From: Meghimatium bilineatum
Taxonomy: Eukaryota > Mollusca > Gastropoda > Stylommatophora > Philomycidae
Length of the DNA: 64,000 nt
Reading direction: 5' to 3'
Assembly (NCBI GenBank): GCA_034231615.1
Contig: CM067316.1
Span: 62,581,353-62,645,352 of the forward strand
Positions 22,288-33,970 of this stretch are shown in pieces; positions within the stretch are counted from its first letter, which is position 1, and each line of letters starts with the position of its first letter. A program made the position numbers and the translations under genes. The notes beneath the pieces are model-generated. The model saw only the letters and a program-made list of their open reading frames with translations. It ran no database searches and was not told the origin of the DNA.

Positions 22288-22612
22288 TCCATACCTCTCA
22301 TACATGATCAATATCTCGGATTGGACAAACCTCTCATACATGACCAATATCTCGGATTGAACAAACCTCTCATACATGACCAATATCTCGGATTGGACAA
22401 ACCTCTCATACATGACCAATATCTCAGATTGGACAAACCTCTCATACATGACCAATATCTCGGATTGGACAAATCTCTCATACATTACCAATATCTCGAA
22501 TTGGACAAACCTCTCATACATTACCAATATCTCGGATTGGACAAACCTCTCATACATGATCAATATCTCGGATTGGACAAATCTCTCATACATGACCAAT
22601 ATCTCGTACATG
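22288..22612. repeat. 36-bp minisatellite
   Basis: Nine copies of a 36-bp unit containing CTCATACATGACCAATATCT. A diverged single unit, CTCATACATGGCCCATATCT with CGAACTCGACAAATCTCTCA, lies at 20,785-20,825 just beyond the 3' end of RT-M. The array thus flanks one side of the RT-M relic and a lone unit flanks the other. Confidence 0.92.
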
Positions 22613-22689
22613 GGTCAAAGGGCATGGACTATGGACCGCTGGATTAGCAACCAACCATGAATACCGGACTGGATTTTTGACAATTGTCT

Positions 22690-22905
22690 TGCTAATGCTT
22701 ATAAAGAACCACACCACCTTCGGCAGTGGTGAGACGGCGTCAATTTGTTTGGTTTGGACACGTAACGAGACACGACTCACTGTCTAACATTGTCTTGCAT
22801 ATGGGTAAAAGAAAAATTGGCGGAAAAAGAGAATTCTGAATTTATAACATCAAGGTATGCCTGGACATGATTTTTCAACACTCCTCCGAATGACTGAGTA
22901 TATTA
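22690..22905 (+). pseudogene. RT-B LINE C-terminal fragment
   Basis: Reading FVWFGHVTRHDSLSNIVLHM, GKRKIGGKRE and SRYAWT..FFNTPPND after shifts, parallel to HVTRHDLLSK..QGT..EGGRRRG..DFATLL in other RT-B copies. It ends about 20 bp before RT-L begins. Confidence 0.7.
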
Positions 22906-23227
22906 AAGTAAAAATAAGTAACATCATAGTGGAATGAGGAAGTCAAAAGCACTATAAGAGATAAGAAACAAAAATTCAAGAAATGGGCTGCCCAGAACAT
23001 TCAAGAAAAACCAAAGAAGATTGAGTACAGGTTACGCTAAATAAATAAAAAAGAAAATCGTTAAAGATGCTAAAACCAAAGCTTGACAAGAACATGGCGA
23101 ATCATTATATACACAGTACAAACATGAACTAAAGAAATTCTACACAAAAATGAAGAACATGAGAAACAGAGAAGATAAATATGAGCCAACTGAAATAAGA
23201 AATGATGAAAATGGAAATACAATCAAT

Positions 23228-23742
23228 CAGGGCCGTAGATATGATTACCTTAACGCAGGGGAGTTCTCCCTAAATATAAAAAAGACAATTTCTTCGTTTT
23301 CGTGTATAAATGTCACTCTATTCGTATTCGACGGGGAAATTTGAAGTCGTTTTTTAGATAAATCGCTATGGGAGAGGTTAGTACCAATATTTTGGTTACG
23401 TTCCTAGTAGCAAAAGTCATGTTCGCTAAGGTGGGAGTTCGAACACCCTGATTCTCTCAGGTGAGATTTTGAACACCCTGATTCGCTAAGGTGGGAGTTT
23501 GAACACCCCGATTCCTAAAGTGGAAGTTTGAATACCCTGATTCGCTAAAGTGGAAGTTTGAATACCCTGATTCGCTAAAGTGGAAGTTTGAATACCCTGA
23601 TTCGCTAAAGTGGAAGTTAGAACACCCTGATTCGCTAAGGTGGGAGATTGAGCACTCAGATTCTCTAAGGTGGGAGTTTGAGCACCCTTATTCGCTAAAG
23701 TGGGAGTTTGAACACCCAAATCCCAGATTATCTACGGGTCTG
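23228..23742. mobile_element. 515-bp hAT-like TIR element inserted in RT-L
   Basis: Left end CAGGGCCGTAGA, right end TCTACGGGTCTG (its complement CAGACCCGTAGA matches 10 of 12). Flanks are CAATCAAT at 23,220-23,227 and AAATCAAT at 23,743-23,750, an 8-bp duplication with one mismatch. Taking the element out with one duplicate restores the RT-L reading NTINDRKRI, which independently proves the boundaries. No transposase frame is present. Most of its right half is a minisatellite. Confidence 0.82.
23405..23722. repeat. 31-bp minisatellite inside the TIR element
   Basis: About ten copies of a 31-bp unit with CTGATTCGCTAAAGTGGAAG and TTTGAATACCC. The three central copies are identical, outer copies are diverged, and the array stops about 20 bp short of the right terminal repeat. 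Confidence 0.9.
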
Positions 23743-24597
23743 AAATCAATGACCGCAAAAGAATCATGGAAATGTTGCAACAGTATATTAAAGAAGTGCT
23801 AAATCTAGAAGACGGGACGACAACATAATAAACAATATAACGGAAAAATTAAAACCAAATATATTGCTAGCAGAAATAGAAAATATTATACAAACAGCTT
23901 CATCAAACAAAGCCCACAGAACCCAATAACATACAAGTGAAATTAATCAAGTCAGTTGCAGGAATAGCAGTAAAATAGTTATGTAGGCTGTTTAACATAA
24001 TACTGAGCCAGCATAAGAAACACCGAATGACGGTAAAACAGCTGTATTAATACCAGTTTGGAAGAGAAAAAGCAGCAATAGAGATTGTACAAACCACAGA
24101 GGTATTTCATTTCTAAGCCAAATTGGACAAATTTTCAGCTAATTTTAGAAAGATTATGAGCACTCATTGAGCCACAGCTTAACAACACTCTAATGGGATT
24201 CCGTAAGAATAAGAGCTGTACAGATTTCAATTTACACTCAGACAAATAGCAGGAAAAAACCTGAAAACAAACAAGAATTGTATATCTTATTTGTTGATCA
24301 AATCCTCGACAAACTACTATGGAAAATAAAATACTATCAAAATATGGGGATCGACAATACCTATCAATTTGTGCAGGAATAGTTTACACAGGTAGTCAGT
24401 GTGCAGTTAGAACCATTGTGTAAGATTTTCACACACCACAACTCCACTATATAAAACGATCATCGTACCATCGCTATGTTACCAATGTCAAACATGGACA
24501 CTAACAACAAAAGCCAAAACAAAACTTGTTACAACAGAAATACCTTGTCTACGTAGAATTCTAAGAGTAACAAAAGAGACGGAATCAGAAATTCAAA

Positions 24598-25068
24598 CAT
24601 CACAAGACTAACATCAGAACACTAACATCAGAACACTAACATCAGAAGACTAACATCAGAAGACTAACATCAGAAAACTAACATCAGAAGGCGAACATCA
24701 GAAGGCTTTCATGGGAAGGCTAACCTCAGAAGACTAACATCAGAAGGCTAACATGGGAAGGCTTTCATGGGAAGGCTAACCTCAGAAGACTAACATCAGA
24801 AGGCTAACATGGGAAGGCTAACATCAGAAGACTAACATCAGAAGACTAACAACAGAAGACTAACAACAGAAGACTATCATCAGAAGACTAACACCATAAG
24901 ACTAACAACAGAAGACTAACATCAGAAGACTAACAGAATACTAACAGAAGACTAACAGAAGACTAACAGAAGACTAACAACAGAAGACTAACAACAGAAG
25001 ACTAACAGAAGACTAACAACAGAAGACTAACAACAGAAGACTAACAGAAGACTAACATCAAAAGAGTA
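24598..25068. repeat. 14/11-bp minisatellite seeded in RT-L
   Basis: About 33 copies of ACTAACATCAGAAG (14 bp), with 11-bp ACTAACAGAAG forms at the right side and an AAGGCTTTCATGGG variant block duplicated near 24,700-24,780. The source is the RT-L text encoding NIRRLT, readable intact at 63,810-63,830. Confidence 0.9.
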
Positions 25069-25879
25069 TAATAATTGATCGCATAAGCAAGTAGTATGCA
25101 AATTCAGAACAAACACAAGAGTTTCTTTGTTGAAATTAAAGGATTGGAAATGGTTAACACACTAACTACTTTCCAACAGAAAACATGTCCAACATTTGAA
25201 TGAAAGATGTAACATTACATCAACCTCGGTTACTCATTAGGACATTGTGTATTCAGAGCCAAGCCAAGGATGTGACTAGATTTGAAATACAAATAATTGA
25301 GCCATCAATGGGGGGGGGGGGCGGCGGCTGTCGGTAAATTACGTCAACAATTAGGGTGGGGGGGGCCAGGAATGAAAATGATGGACAGTTATGTGACTAG
25401 GGGAGAATTGACAAAAGTGTGACAGTTATGTGACTAGGGGAGAGTTGACAAAAGTGTGACAGTTATGCGACTATGGGAGAGTTGACAAAAGTGTGACAGT
25501 TATGTGACTATGGGAGAGTTGACAAAAGTGTGAGAGTTATGTGACTAAGGGAGAGTTGACAAAAGTGTGACAGTTATGTGACTAGGGGAGAGTTGACAAA
25601 AGCTGCCTTCAACATAGAGGTATTTAATACATTATTTAAAGTTGGTGAATATGAAATAATTGGACAAAATTATGTCATTGTTTCTTTGTTTTCAAACTTT
25701 TTCTGCAACAAAAATTGGATGGAGAGGGATTTTTTTTTTTTACATAATTAAGTAAGTGGGTTGGTCCCTGTACTTTTGACAAGGTATTGAAAAGGAGGAA
25801 GGGTAAAAAAAAAAATTTCACACAAAAAATAGGTTGAAGTAATTTATGGCCAGTCTCACTATAATAAATCGGGTAGTTT
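25069..25879. repeat. 37-bp minisatellite (25,388-25,602) in G-rich spacer
   Basis: About six copies containing GTGACTAGGGGAGAGTTGAC. Before it lies a G-run and GCGGCGGC patch (25,309-25,370). 25,603-25,879 is AT-rich with T- and A-runs and no gene. Confidence 0.88.
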
Positions 25880-26358
25880 TCTTATTTACGCTAGCCTTCA
25901 TTTCTGTCAATCATACTCCTATAGAGCCTTCATTTCTGTCAATCATACTCCTATAGAGCCTTCATTTCTGCCAGTACAACACTGACAGTTAATTCATTTA
26001 TGCCAGTCAAACACTGACAGTGACTTCATTTCTGCCAATCAAACTCCTATGGAGCCTTCATTTCTGCCAATCAAACTCCTATACATCCTTCATTTCTTCC
26101 AGTCAAACACTGAGAGTGCCTTTATTTCTACCAATCGAACACCTACAGATTCATCATTTTTGTCAAAATACCAAAAGAGCCTTCATTTGTGCCAATCAAA
26201 CATCGACATAGACTTAATTTCTTCCAATCAAATACAGAAAGAACCCTCTTTTCCGCCAGTAAAACACCAAAAGATCCTTCATTTCTGCCAATTAAACACT
26301 GACAGAGCCTTCATTTCTGTCAATCGAACACCGACATAGCCTTCATCTCTGCCAGTGA
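25880..26358. repeat. 32-bp minisatellite, diverged
   Basis: About 15 copies around CCTTCATTTCTGCCAATCAA with ACTCCTATAGAG or ACACTGACAGAG. Copies differ at many sites, so this is an older array than most in the window. Confidence 0.88.
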
Positions 26359-26375
26359 AATCTGACAAACATATG

Positions 26376-27060
26376 GTCTGTCTGACAAAAGCATAGGTCC
26401 TCCTCAGTTGAGTAACTGAGGTAACACCCGAACTCGTATAAGGTTTGTTTTCTCAAAGGGGTTCAATACACGAATCAGTGGACAAATCACATGACAACCG
26501 TCCGACATTTAATTTCATATGCTATTGCACTGAGATTCCCTTTCTCGGAGATTTTTTTTTTTAAATGTGACTAAAGATACTGATCTAGCGAACTGCGTGC
26601 AACATACTGGACAACACCCCCCCCCCACACACACACTCAGTGTGTAGCGCGCATACCGAGTGATAGGGGGGGGGGGGCTCTCATTGCTAAACGTTTAGAG
26701 CGTTGACTGTGTCGGAATATGTGTCTTTATCGGAAGTTCGTTTCGTTTAATTATGCTAGCTTTTTGTTCCGTAGCAACCTGTCCACTGATTTTTGTATAG
26801 TACCTTTGGCACACTTGACAATATCCTGGAATGGCAATATTCCAGCATGGCAATATTCCAAAATGATCACGAAGGGTAGACATGCTGATATAGTTTCCGT
26901 GGCCCGCTCTTTAAACATTCTTTTCGTTCTTCCCTCCAGGCATCCAGTTCTACTACTACTACACGGAACAGTTCTTTTATTACTACACGAAACAGTTCTA
27001 CTACTACTACAAGGAATACTGAATCTTTCAAATCTCATTCTCAAATTTTTTTAAAATTTC
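26376..27060. other. Dispersed repeat Q copy, then unassigned DNA
   Basis: 26,376-26,455 repeats the Q sequence of 20.5 kb (GAGTAACTGAGGTAACACCC). A C-run/G-run pair sits at 26,617-26,680. A 97-codon minus ORF at 26,751-27,044 includes a TACTACTAC-derived stretch and is not recognised. Confidence 0.45.
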
Positions 27061-27064
27061 AATT

Positions 27065-27330
27065 CTCAAGATTTGTCATTGATAGAGGTGTCCACATCAA
27101 GCAGGTGTTTGTGAAGCAGTGTCAATACGTCGCTCCAATCCATTACCAACTCCCCATCAATTGATGTTTTAGAGCAGGCAAGTCTGTCTGCTCACTCATT
27201 AGCTCACACACTAGCATGTTTGTCACATGTGGCAGCATCACAGAGAGATCATGTTCTGCCATGTTTTCAGTCTTTAGTTACATACAAACAAGCATCAAAT
27301 ATTTTCTCATGGAATTGAATTGCTATATCT
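27065..27330 (-). pseudogene. RH fragment: RNase H C-terminal part
   Basis: Minus-strand reading HASV.ANE.ADRLACSKTSI with two in-frame stops at the dots, then DGELVMDWSDVLTLLHKHLL and DVDTS before a stop near 27,080. GHAxVxxNExADRLA is the last RNase H block of LINE-encoded RNase H domains. The upstream half of the domain is replaced by the 46-bp array. Confidence 0.65.
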
Positions 27331-27339
27331 GTGGTAATA

Positions 27340-28850
27340 TTGTGTGTATTGTAGCAGTGAGTAAACAATGTTCCAACAACATGTTGTGTGTGTATTGTAG
27401 CAGTGAGTAAACAATGTTCCAACAACATTGTGTGTGTGTATTGTAGCAGTGAGTAAACAATGCTCCAACAACATGTTGTGTGTATTGTAGCAGTGAGTAA
27501 ACAATGTTCCAACAACATTGTGTGTGTGTATTGTAGCAGTGAGTAAACAATGTTCCAACAACATGTTGTGTGTATTGTAGCAGTGAGTAAACAATGTTCC
27601 AACAACATGTTGTGTGTGTATTGTAGCAGTGAGTAAACAATGTTCCAACAACATTTTGTGTGTGTATTGTAGCAGTGAGTAAACAATGTTCCAACAACAT
27701 GTTGTGTGTGTATTGTAGCAGTGAGTAAACAATGTTCCAACAACATGTTGTGTGTGTATTGTAGCAGTGAGTAAACAATGTTCCAACAACATGTTGTGTG
27801 TGTATTGTAGCAGTGAGTAAACAATGTTCCAACAACATGTTGTGTGTGTATTGTAGCAGTGAGTAAACAATGTTCCAACAACATGTTCTGTGTATTGTAG
27901 CAGTGAGTAAACAATGTTCCAACAACATGTTGTGTGTGTATTGTAGCAGTGAGTAAACACTGTTCCAACAACATGTTGTGTGTGTATTGTAGCAGTGAGT
28001 AAACACTGTTCCAACAACATGTTGTGTGTGTATTGTAGCAGTGAGTAAACAATGTTCCAACAACATGTTGTGTGTGTATTGTAGCAGTGAGTAAACAATG
28101 TTCCAACATGTTGTGTGTGTATTGTAGCAGTGAGTAAACAATGTTCCAACAACATGTTGTGTGTGTATTGTAGCAGTGAGTAAACAATGTTCCAACAACA
28201 TGTTGTGTGTGTATTGTAGCAGTGAGTAAACACTGTTCCAACAACATGTTGTGTGTGTATTGTAGCAGTGAGTAAACAATGTTCCAACAACATGTTGTGT
28301 GTGTAATGTAGCAGTGAGTAAACAATGTTCCAACAACATGTTGTGTGTGTATTGTAGCAGTGAGTAAACACTGTTCCAACAACATGTTGTGTGTGTATTG
28401 TAGCAGTGAGTAAACAATGTTCCAACAACATGTTGTGTGTGTATTGTAGCAGTGAGTAAACAATGTTCCAACAACATGTTGTGTGTGTATTGTAGCAGTG
28501 AGTAAACACTGTTCCAACAACATGTTGTGTGTGTATTGTAGCAGTGAGTAAACAATGTTCCAACAACATGTTGTGTGTGTATTGTAGCAGTGAGTAAACA
28601 ATGTTCCAACAACATGTTGTGTGTGTATTGTAGCAGTGAGTAAACAATGTTCCAACAACATTTTGTGTGTGTATTGTAGCAGTGAGTAAACAATGTTCCA
28701 ACAACATTTTGTGTGTGTATTGTAGCAGTGAGTAAACAATGTTCCAACAACATGTTGTGTGTGTATTGTAGCAGTGAGTAAACAATGTTCCAACAACATG
28801 TTGTGTGTGTATTGTAGCAGTGAGTAAACACTATTTAAACAACATGTTGT
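27340..28850. repeat. 46/44-bp minisatellite, 1.5 kb
   Basis: About 33 copies with GCAGTGAGTAAACAATGTTC and CAACAACATGTTGTGTGTGT. Each unit contains the perfect palindrome ACAACATGTTGT. Length variation comes from the GTGT run and from one deletion near 28,105. Point variants (AATGTT/CACTGTT, CATTTTGT) are scattered. It is open in three minus frames (up to 548 codons) only because most units lack stops. A diverged single unit lies at 29,095-29,140. Confidence 0.95.
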
Positions 28851-31164
28851 GCAGACCCTCAGATACTTCTTCAGCAAGGGGAGTGGACGGCTTACCCCAC
28901 ACGAAAATGTCAATCACCCACTTTCTTGTGAAATTCCCTCTTTTTCGTGAGAAATGTGATGACCATTTTGTAAAAAAAAGCGTTAAAAACCAACCTTTTT
29001 GCTAAATTTCTATTACTGAAGGTCATGGTCTCATTTCCCGGGGGGGGGGGGGTGGATTTGAACACCCCAAACATCCCTCATCTACCTGCTTGATCATGTG
29101 TGTATTGTAAGCAGTGTGACACTATTTCAACAACATTTTTATCCACCTGCAAATAGAATTTCCCCTGTTTTCTTAGTCCACAACCAACTAAGGAATTCCT
29201 CATATGGCCCCCGTACTAACACTGGTTGAGATCCACTGCAGTAAATTCATTTGAACACGAGCTGGTAGATTAGTAGGTGGATTTGTGGTTCAAAATTCAA
29301 CACCTACTCTTTAGGAAATCAGAACATAGCATTCAATATTAGTAAGCAAACCAAAAAAAAACAGCGGTAAACCCACTTTGCTCTAAAATGGTTTCCCCGA
29401 AGAAAAAAATATTTCACTAAAATCCTACGATATTCAAGAAATTGTTTATCTTAAATTAGGTCCCCCTTTTCAACGACGACGTATCCACGGCACAGTTTGA
29501 ACACCCAATGTAGAACCCTCAGCTACAGCAACTTGTCTGTAATAGTTGGTCGGTTTTTTTAAGTTCAACAGAAAAAACTTGAAGGTAGGTGGTTAGACGT
29601 AGTAGAAATACCAAGATCGCAATATTGTGAACATTGTGAATCTTTGGAGTTTCCCGGTGTGACTTGAGACAACAATTAACTGCCCTTCGATAAATCCATA
29701 TAGGCTATTACTTTTACGTAATTTAATCACGCATACATAATATAGGCCTATCAGATCTTTTATTTGGTTTGCTTGCGTAAAATAAACGCATCTCTTATGG
29801 TGAGGTACGTACCCATCAACCATGGATCTATCAATTTATCTATCTTTATGCTGATCTCTTTTTTGCCCTGCGGTGTCAGGATTAGAAGAGTTCTCTGGAG
29901 ATGGCCTTCGCATGCGCAACATATATCGAGGTACTTGTTGCCTCCCTTATTTCGGTGGTCCAACGCTTTTTTTGGTCTTACCCCTAGGTCTTACTACTGT
30001 ATATAGTATATGTGTAGCATTAGTTGCGGAACACTGTCTGCTGGTAGCCTGATGCTTCAGTCAGCAAATATTGATTGTAGCAAATTTAATGTGTTTTTAG
30101 TGGATGTTAGTGCAATTTGGTTATATCAAAGTCGTACAACACTTAAAAATTAATGGAGCTCGTGGTTCTGGTAATCTCACCACGACCTACGGATTTTCAG
30201 ATTGAACCATTTTGATAGCATATATAGACCCTACTGTTTATCAATGTACTTTTCTTCCCGTGACCTACATTCTACTTTTAACAACACCACATCCATTTTG
30301 CACATTTTATATAGCGGACGATGAACTTAACCGCTGCATAATCATATAATATGGAAAGTCCACAGGCCAGTCTTTTTTTCTTCGTCACATCTTTTCGCTA
30401 GAAAGAATTAAACATTCTAGTAGAAATGTACATTAATAATAGGAAAATCAAATACTATAATAAACATCTGAAACACATAACCCATATATGATATATATTA
30501 TATTGGCATTCCCGGAATGATTCTGTGTACAGTGTGTAGACTTCTAGTTTTCTTTTTATTAAATAATAACGAACTGTTTAGATATTGCTAATTGCTTAGA
30601 AATATCAGGTATGAAATAATATGTACGTACCAATAGCTGTATAAATATATGCTATCCAAGAATGTATACGATTTCCTTATTCAGTGGCTGATACCTCAAA
30701 AAAGAATAGACTACATCGCACATCAAGAACAGACGAACGTTTCTAGGAAAACAAACATCATAACATAATTCTTCGCGTCTTAAGCTAGCTCAATCCAATT
30801 GGCTAGCTTCAGTCACGTGGCATGTTGATTGTTCTCTTTCTACTCAGTGCGCATGCTTAGTACACAAAGATTGATGACCTTTGAACCTGACCAGCTGATC
30901 ATTCATAATAAAAATAACATTTGAAGGATCCAGAGTTCTTGTAATGCATCTTATGATTATGAATCTAGCTTTCTACTAAGGCATTCAGTTCGAGAGCTGT
31001 CTGTCTATATTTCTGTTCAATGACACGAATAATCTTATTAATTTTTACTAAAAAAGTAAACAATGTATCGAAACTTTTAATGGGTTAACGACCATCGAGA
31101 ATAGAAGGCAGGTCAAGTAGCAGAATCAAAACAAATTTTTAAAATGAATAAGTCACAAATGCGG
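28851..31164. other. Unassigned, mostly AT-rich DNA
   Basis: 28,860-28,990 (+) reads LPHTKMSITHFLVKFPLFRE, vaguely like the histidine-containing C-terminus of LINE proteins, but too short to call. A run of 12 G is at 29,040. A hAT-like right end GGTTGAGATCCACTG lies at about 29,226-29,240. ORFs on both strands at 29,760-30,006 are unrecognised. Confidence 0.4.
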
Positions 31165-31320
31165 TTATTTCCATGAATTTCGTTAGTCAGCATTGGCAGT
31201 CAAGACAAAGTGAATAAATAGTGACTAAGGAAAAGCACATCAATAATCGAAATCATCACGTGTGAAGGCTTGTTTTGATTCTGATCGTTGGTCTTCTAAT
31301 GTTGATAGTACCGGTTAACC
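31165..31320 (+). repeat. Dispersed repeat P, copy 2
   Basis: TGAATTTCGTTAGTCAG, AAATAGTGACTAAGG, CAATAATCGAAATCATCACG and TTTTGATTCTG..TGGTCTTCTA occur in the same order as in 5,700-5,845. Confidence 0.55.
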
Positions 31321-32559
31321 ATAAGCCTACAATAAAATCCGGAAAGTAGGCCTACATGTTATACTTCGTGTCCAACAAAACTAAATTAGACATGAGATCA
31401 CTTGAAAAATTATGGAGAGAAATCCGAAGTGATATACCTTTCCAAGTACTGGTTTTTTTCCCCCAGTTATGTGCGGGTAATGAACATTTTCAGTTCATTT
31501 ATTGACAATCCAAATAATAATACGGAACTGAAGTCTCCTCTCATGTTTTGTGAAGATAGTCCTCATAAATATAGCTCTTGTAGATAAGGAGTGGTATTGT
31601 CACCCCCCCCCCTAATCCTTTCTCCCTATAAGAAATAACAATCAAAACTTGATTTTTAGCACCCAAAAGTTAGCAACCAAAAATAAATGGGTAAATCACA
31701 TTTCCTCCTCCCCCCCCTCACCCAATAAAATTTATCACGGAAAAGAGGGACCTACCGAAATCCCAATAATAATCAAAACGTAACGAATGATGTCCTAATT
31801 AATTCAGCGGGAAGATCTTTATTGGCCGAAGCATGAATTTTCAACCTGATATTGTAGTTTTTTGTTGTTGTTTTTTGTGTAGTTGTGTCAGACTGACACA
31901 ATTCTTATCTGATTGTGACCTGTAATTCAGTTTACAATCTAAGTTCTATAAACTCTGTTCACCCCAATAATGAAGTGAGTCAGCGCTTCTGATTGGTTGT
32001 TGGGCGCAGAACGCATTAATCGAGTGTTAAGTGCCCAAAAATATTTTATTTTTTATTTTTTTAAAAGTGTTGTTTAAATATTGTTTTTAAATGTTTTAAA
32101 TAATAGTGTTTTTACATGTCATCAACTGTTTAAAAATCACCTGTTGTCGCGGAGTAATGTGTGGGTGTATTTAGACCCACTTCATTCTTAAATTGAACAA
32201 AATCAAAACAAAGCAGAATCAACTTTCTTACATGATGTTTTCGATTATTGTCGTGGTGTTTATCGGTCACTATTTATATACTATGTGTCACCTAGGTGTC
32301 GCCAAGCTACGAAAAGCACGGAAATATTCTAAAAACACGAACTAAATAGATTGAATTTGTTTTGATTATGCTATTATGTTTTATTTGGCGATTGTTGGCG
32401 GTCTAGCAGAGTGTGTACCACCAACACAAGAGAATGGTGATGTGATGGTGTTTGAGGTACATTGCCGTCAACTATCGTTACGGAAACGTCACTTCATAAA
32501 AATCTTCTTCTTCCGTTCATCTGAAACATGCTTATATCTGAAGTTTTGTCTCTTATGAA
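31321..32559. other. Spacer with a partial repeat P (32,240-32,310)
   Basis: GATTATTGTCGTGGTG..TCACTATTTATATACTA matches the left arm of the 35-kb foldback. C-runs occur at 31,602 and 31,710. No gene seen. Confidence 0.4.
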
Positions 32560-33764
32560 CTTGAGTTTGTTTGTTTTGCGTTCGCTCCATTGTAACCATC
32601 ACGGGTGTCCGTGTGATTTCCGCCGGGAGCGTGGTTACGTTGTGCCACCGTTTTGCGCCTTGTAGGCATAGCACATCCAATTACGGCATTCCTTGACAAT
32701 TCGGTTGGGCTACCCTTAGCCTGTGACAGCCTCTATATCTGTCTCCAGGCACGCGTAGTGGCGACTCTTCGCCCAGACGATTTTTGCTCTCGTCTGACTC
32801 GTACGAGGTGTTCCACTGTCTATGAACTTGCCTCGTGTAATTGGACTTGCTGTGCATGTGCCCATTGAGTACTGAACCGTTTCTCATCCGTGAGCCTGGT
32901 TCCTTAGGGGAAGAACTCAACAGAGGAGTTGGACCCTGGCTCTTTCGCCCTCTTAGCCGAGGTGTCATTCACCGACATCGTGTACCCGTTGTCCAAGTTC
33001 GAGTCTCACACCACGCGTTTGAGAGCAAGGCGTTCTCGAGCTGAGCGTCCTTGTCCCAATAGCGCCTGAGGTACTGAACCCTTTCTCTCTTCAAGTGTAT
33101 TTCCGGTGTAGGAAAACCTGACAGTAGAGTTGGGCCAGGGCTAAATCGTTGTCTCATTTGTGCCTGAGCCCATCGGTACGGAACCCTTTCTCTCTGCAAG
33201 TGTACTTCCGGTATAGGAAACCTTGACATTAGAGTTGGATTAGGTTTTCTTGCTTTACCAAACACCAATGAATGGGTCTGGGTCTCTGCCTGTAAGGAAC
33301 TCAGGTAACTAGATGCTCGTCTCGAGCTGACGGAGCTTGTAGTTCCCCTTCCCTATGGACTTTTCACTTTCTATTTGCAGTTCGCGCTGCCCTCTAGCGC
33401 TGTTCTGCCTTTTCATTGTTTCATTTTACTCGGTATAAATTATATTTGTCTCTCGCCATGCATCTACCTTTACGTGCATTTTACATTGGCCGCCCCTCCA
33501 ATGTTCGGACTGGACTGACTAGCTTCACTGTATGTCGACAGTGTAGCTATATGTGGTGATGCTGGTGGTGTCGGAGATATTGTCTGTCTCTTGTGCAGTC
33601 AAATCTCTTTCCATCTGCTACCTCCACATTCTCGGACACGATCCCCAAATTATTTGGCCAGAATCAGCTCGAGCTGCTGTATTTCTGTTTCCAGGGTGCA
33701 CCGCGTGGAGGTACATTTGGGATCTTGGTTATCTGCTAACCCTGGGTCCGCCTAGAGCAATGCG
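32560..33764. other. GC-richer patch with three diverged direct repeats
   Basis: Clearly richer in G+C and CpG than its surroundings. The block GTACTGAACCCTTTCTCTC followed by GAGTTGG recurs at about 32,868, 33,070 and 33,174. The minus strand is open for 99 and 95 codons with one stop between, rich in R, P and S, and the repeat shows as PTLxSxFPxPExHLxRER. A TATA-like GGTATAAAT (33,432) is followed at about 33,483 by TTACATTGGCCGCCC. It could be an LTR fragment, a host 5' region or a processed relic; I cannot decide. Confidence 0.3.
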
Positions 33765-33970
33765 TTCCCTTTTGCACCCCTGAACTTGAGTATGTTTTGT
33801 GTACATGTGGACAGGCACCTTAGACATCAGAGCATATTATACAAGATTGCAAGAAATATGAAATATCGAGACGCACTGACCCAGAAAAGTAACAGTAGAA
33901 GAAAAACTGTACACACTTCCAAGAGTTACACTACACTTGATGAAGATGATCTGGATTGAAGTTTATTGAG
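33765..33970 (+). pseudogene. Jockey-like LINE ORF2 C-terminus
   Basis: Reading TPELEYVLCTCGQAP, stop, TSEHIIQDCKKYEISRRTDP, then VTVEEKLYTLPRVTLHLMKM. The CxCG..P.TxEHxxQDC..YE pattern and the following E..KL.G spacing match the cysteine/histidine tail after RNase H in jockey-type LINEs. Only this tail is visible; the GC-richer patch lies upstream. Confidence 0.6.

Larger units (their letters stand above)
22925..24597 (+). pseudogene. RT-L LINE relic, linker and RT remnants, split by a TIR element
   Basis: Begins with the linker before the RT domain: WNEEVKSTIRDKKQKFKKWA, then KFYTKMKNMRNREDKYEPTE and ENGNTIN. It is broken at 23,228 by a 515-bp element and resumes INDRKRIMEMLQQYIKEVLN. Further pieces are PVWKRKSSNRDC, HRGISFLSQIGQIF, MGFRKNKSCTDF and SLCYQCQTWTLTTKAKTKLV. 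It ends in ETESEIQTSQD, where the 14-bp array starts. The YADD region is deleted (24,440). Same order as the 62-64 kb copy. Confidence 0.82.

Noticed and set aside
27267-28913. Minus-strand ORFs of 492-548 codons
   Set aside because: They are translations of the 46-bp array in three rotating frames; the same words (CLLTATIHTQHVVGT, NIVYSLLQYTH) recur with unit number, and the composition is purely that of the unit.
29760-30006. Overlapping ORFs on both strands
   Set aside because: No recognisable family, no supporting splice or start signals; cannot be told from chance.
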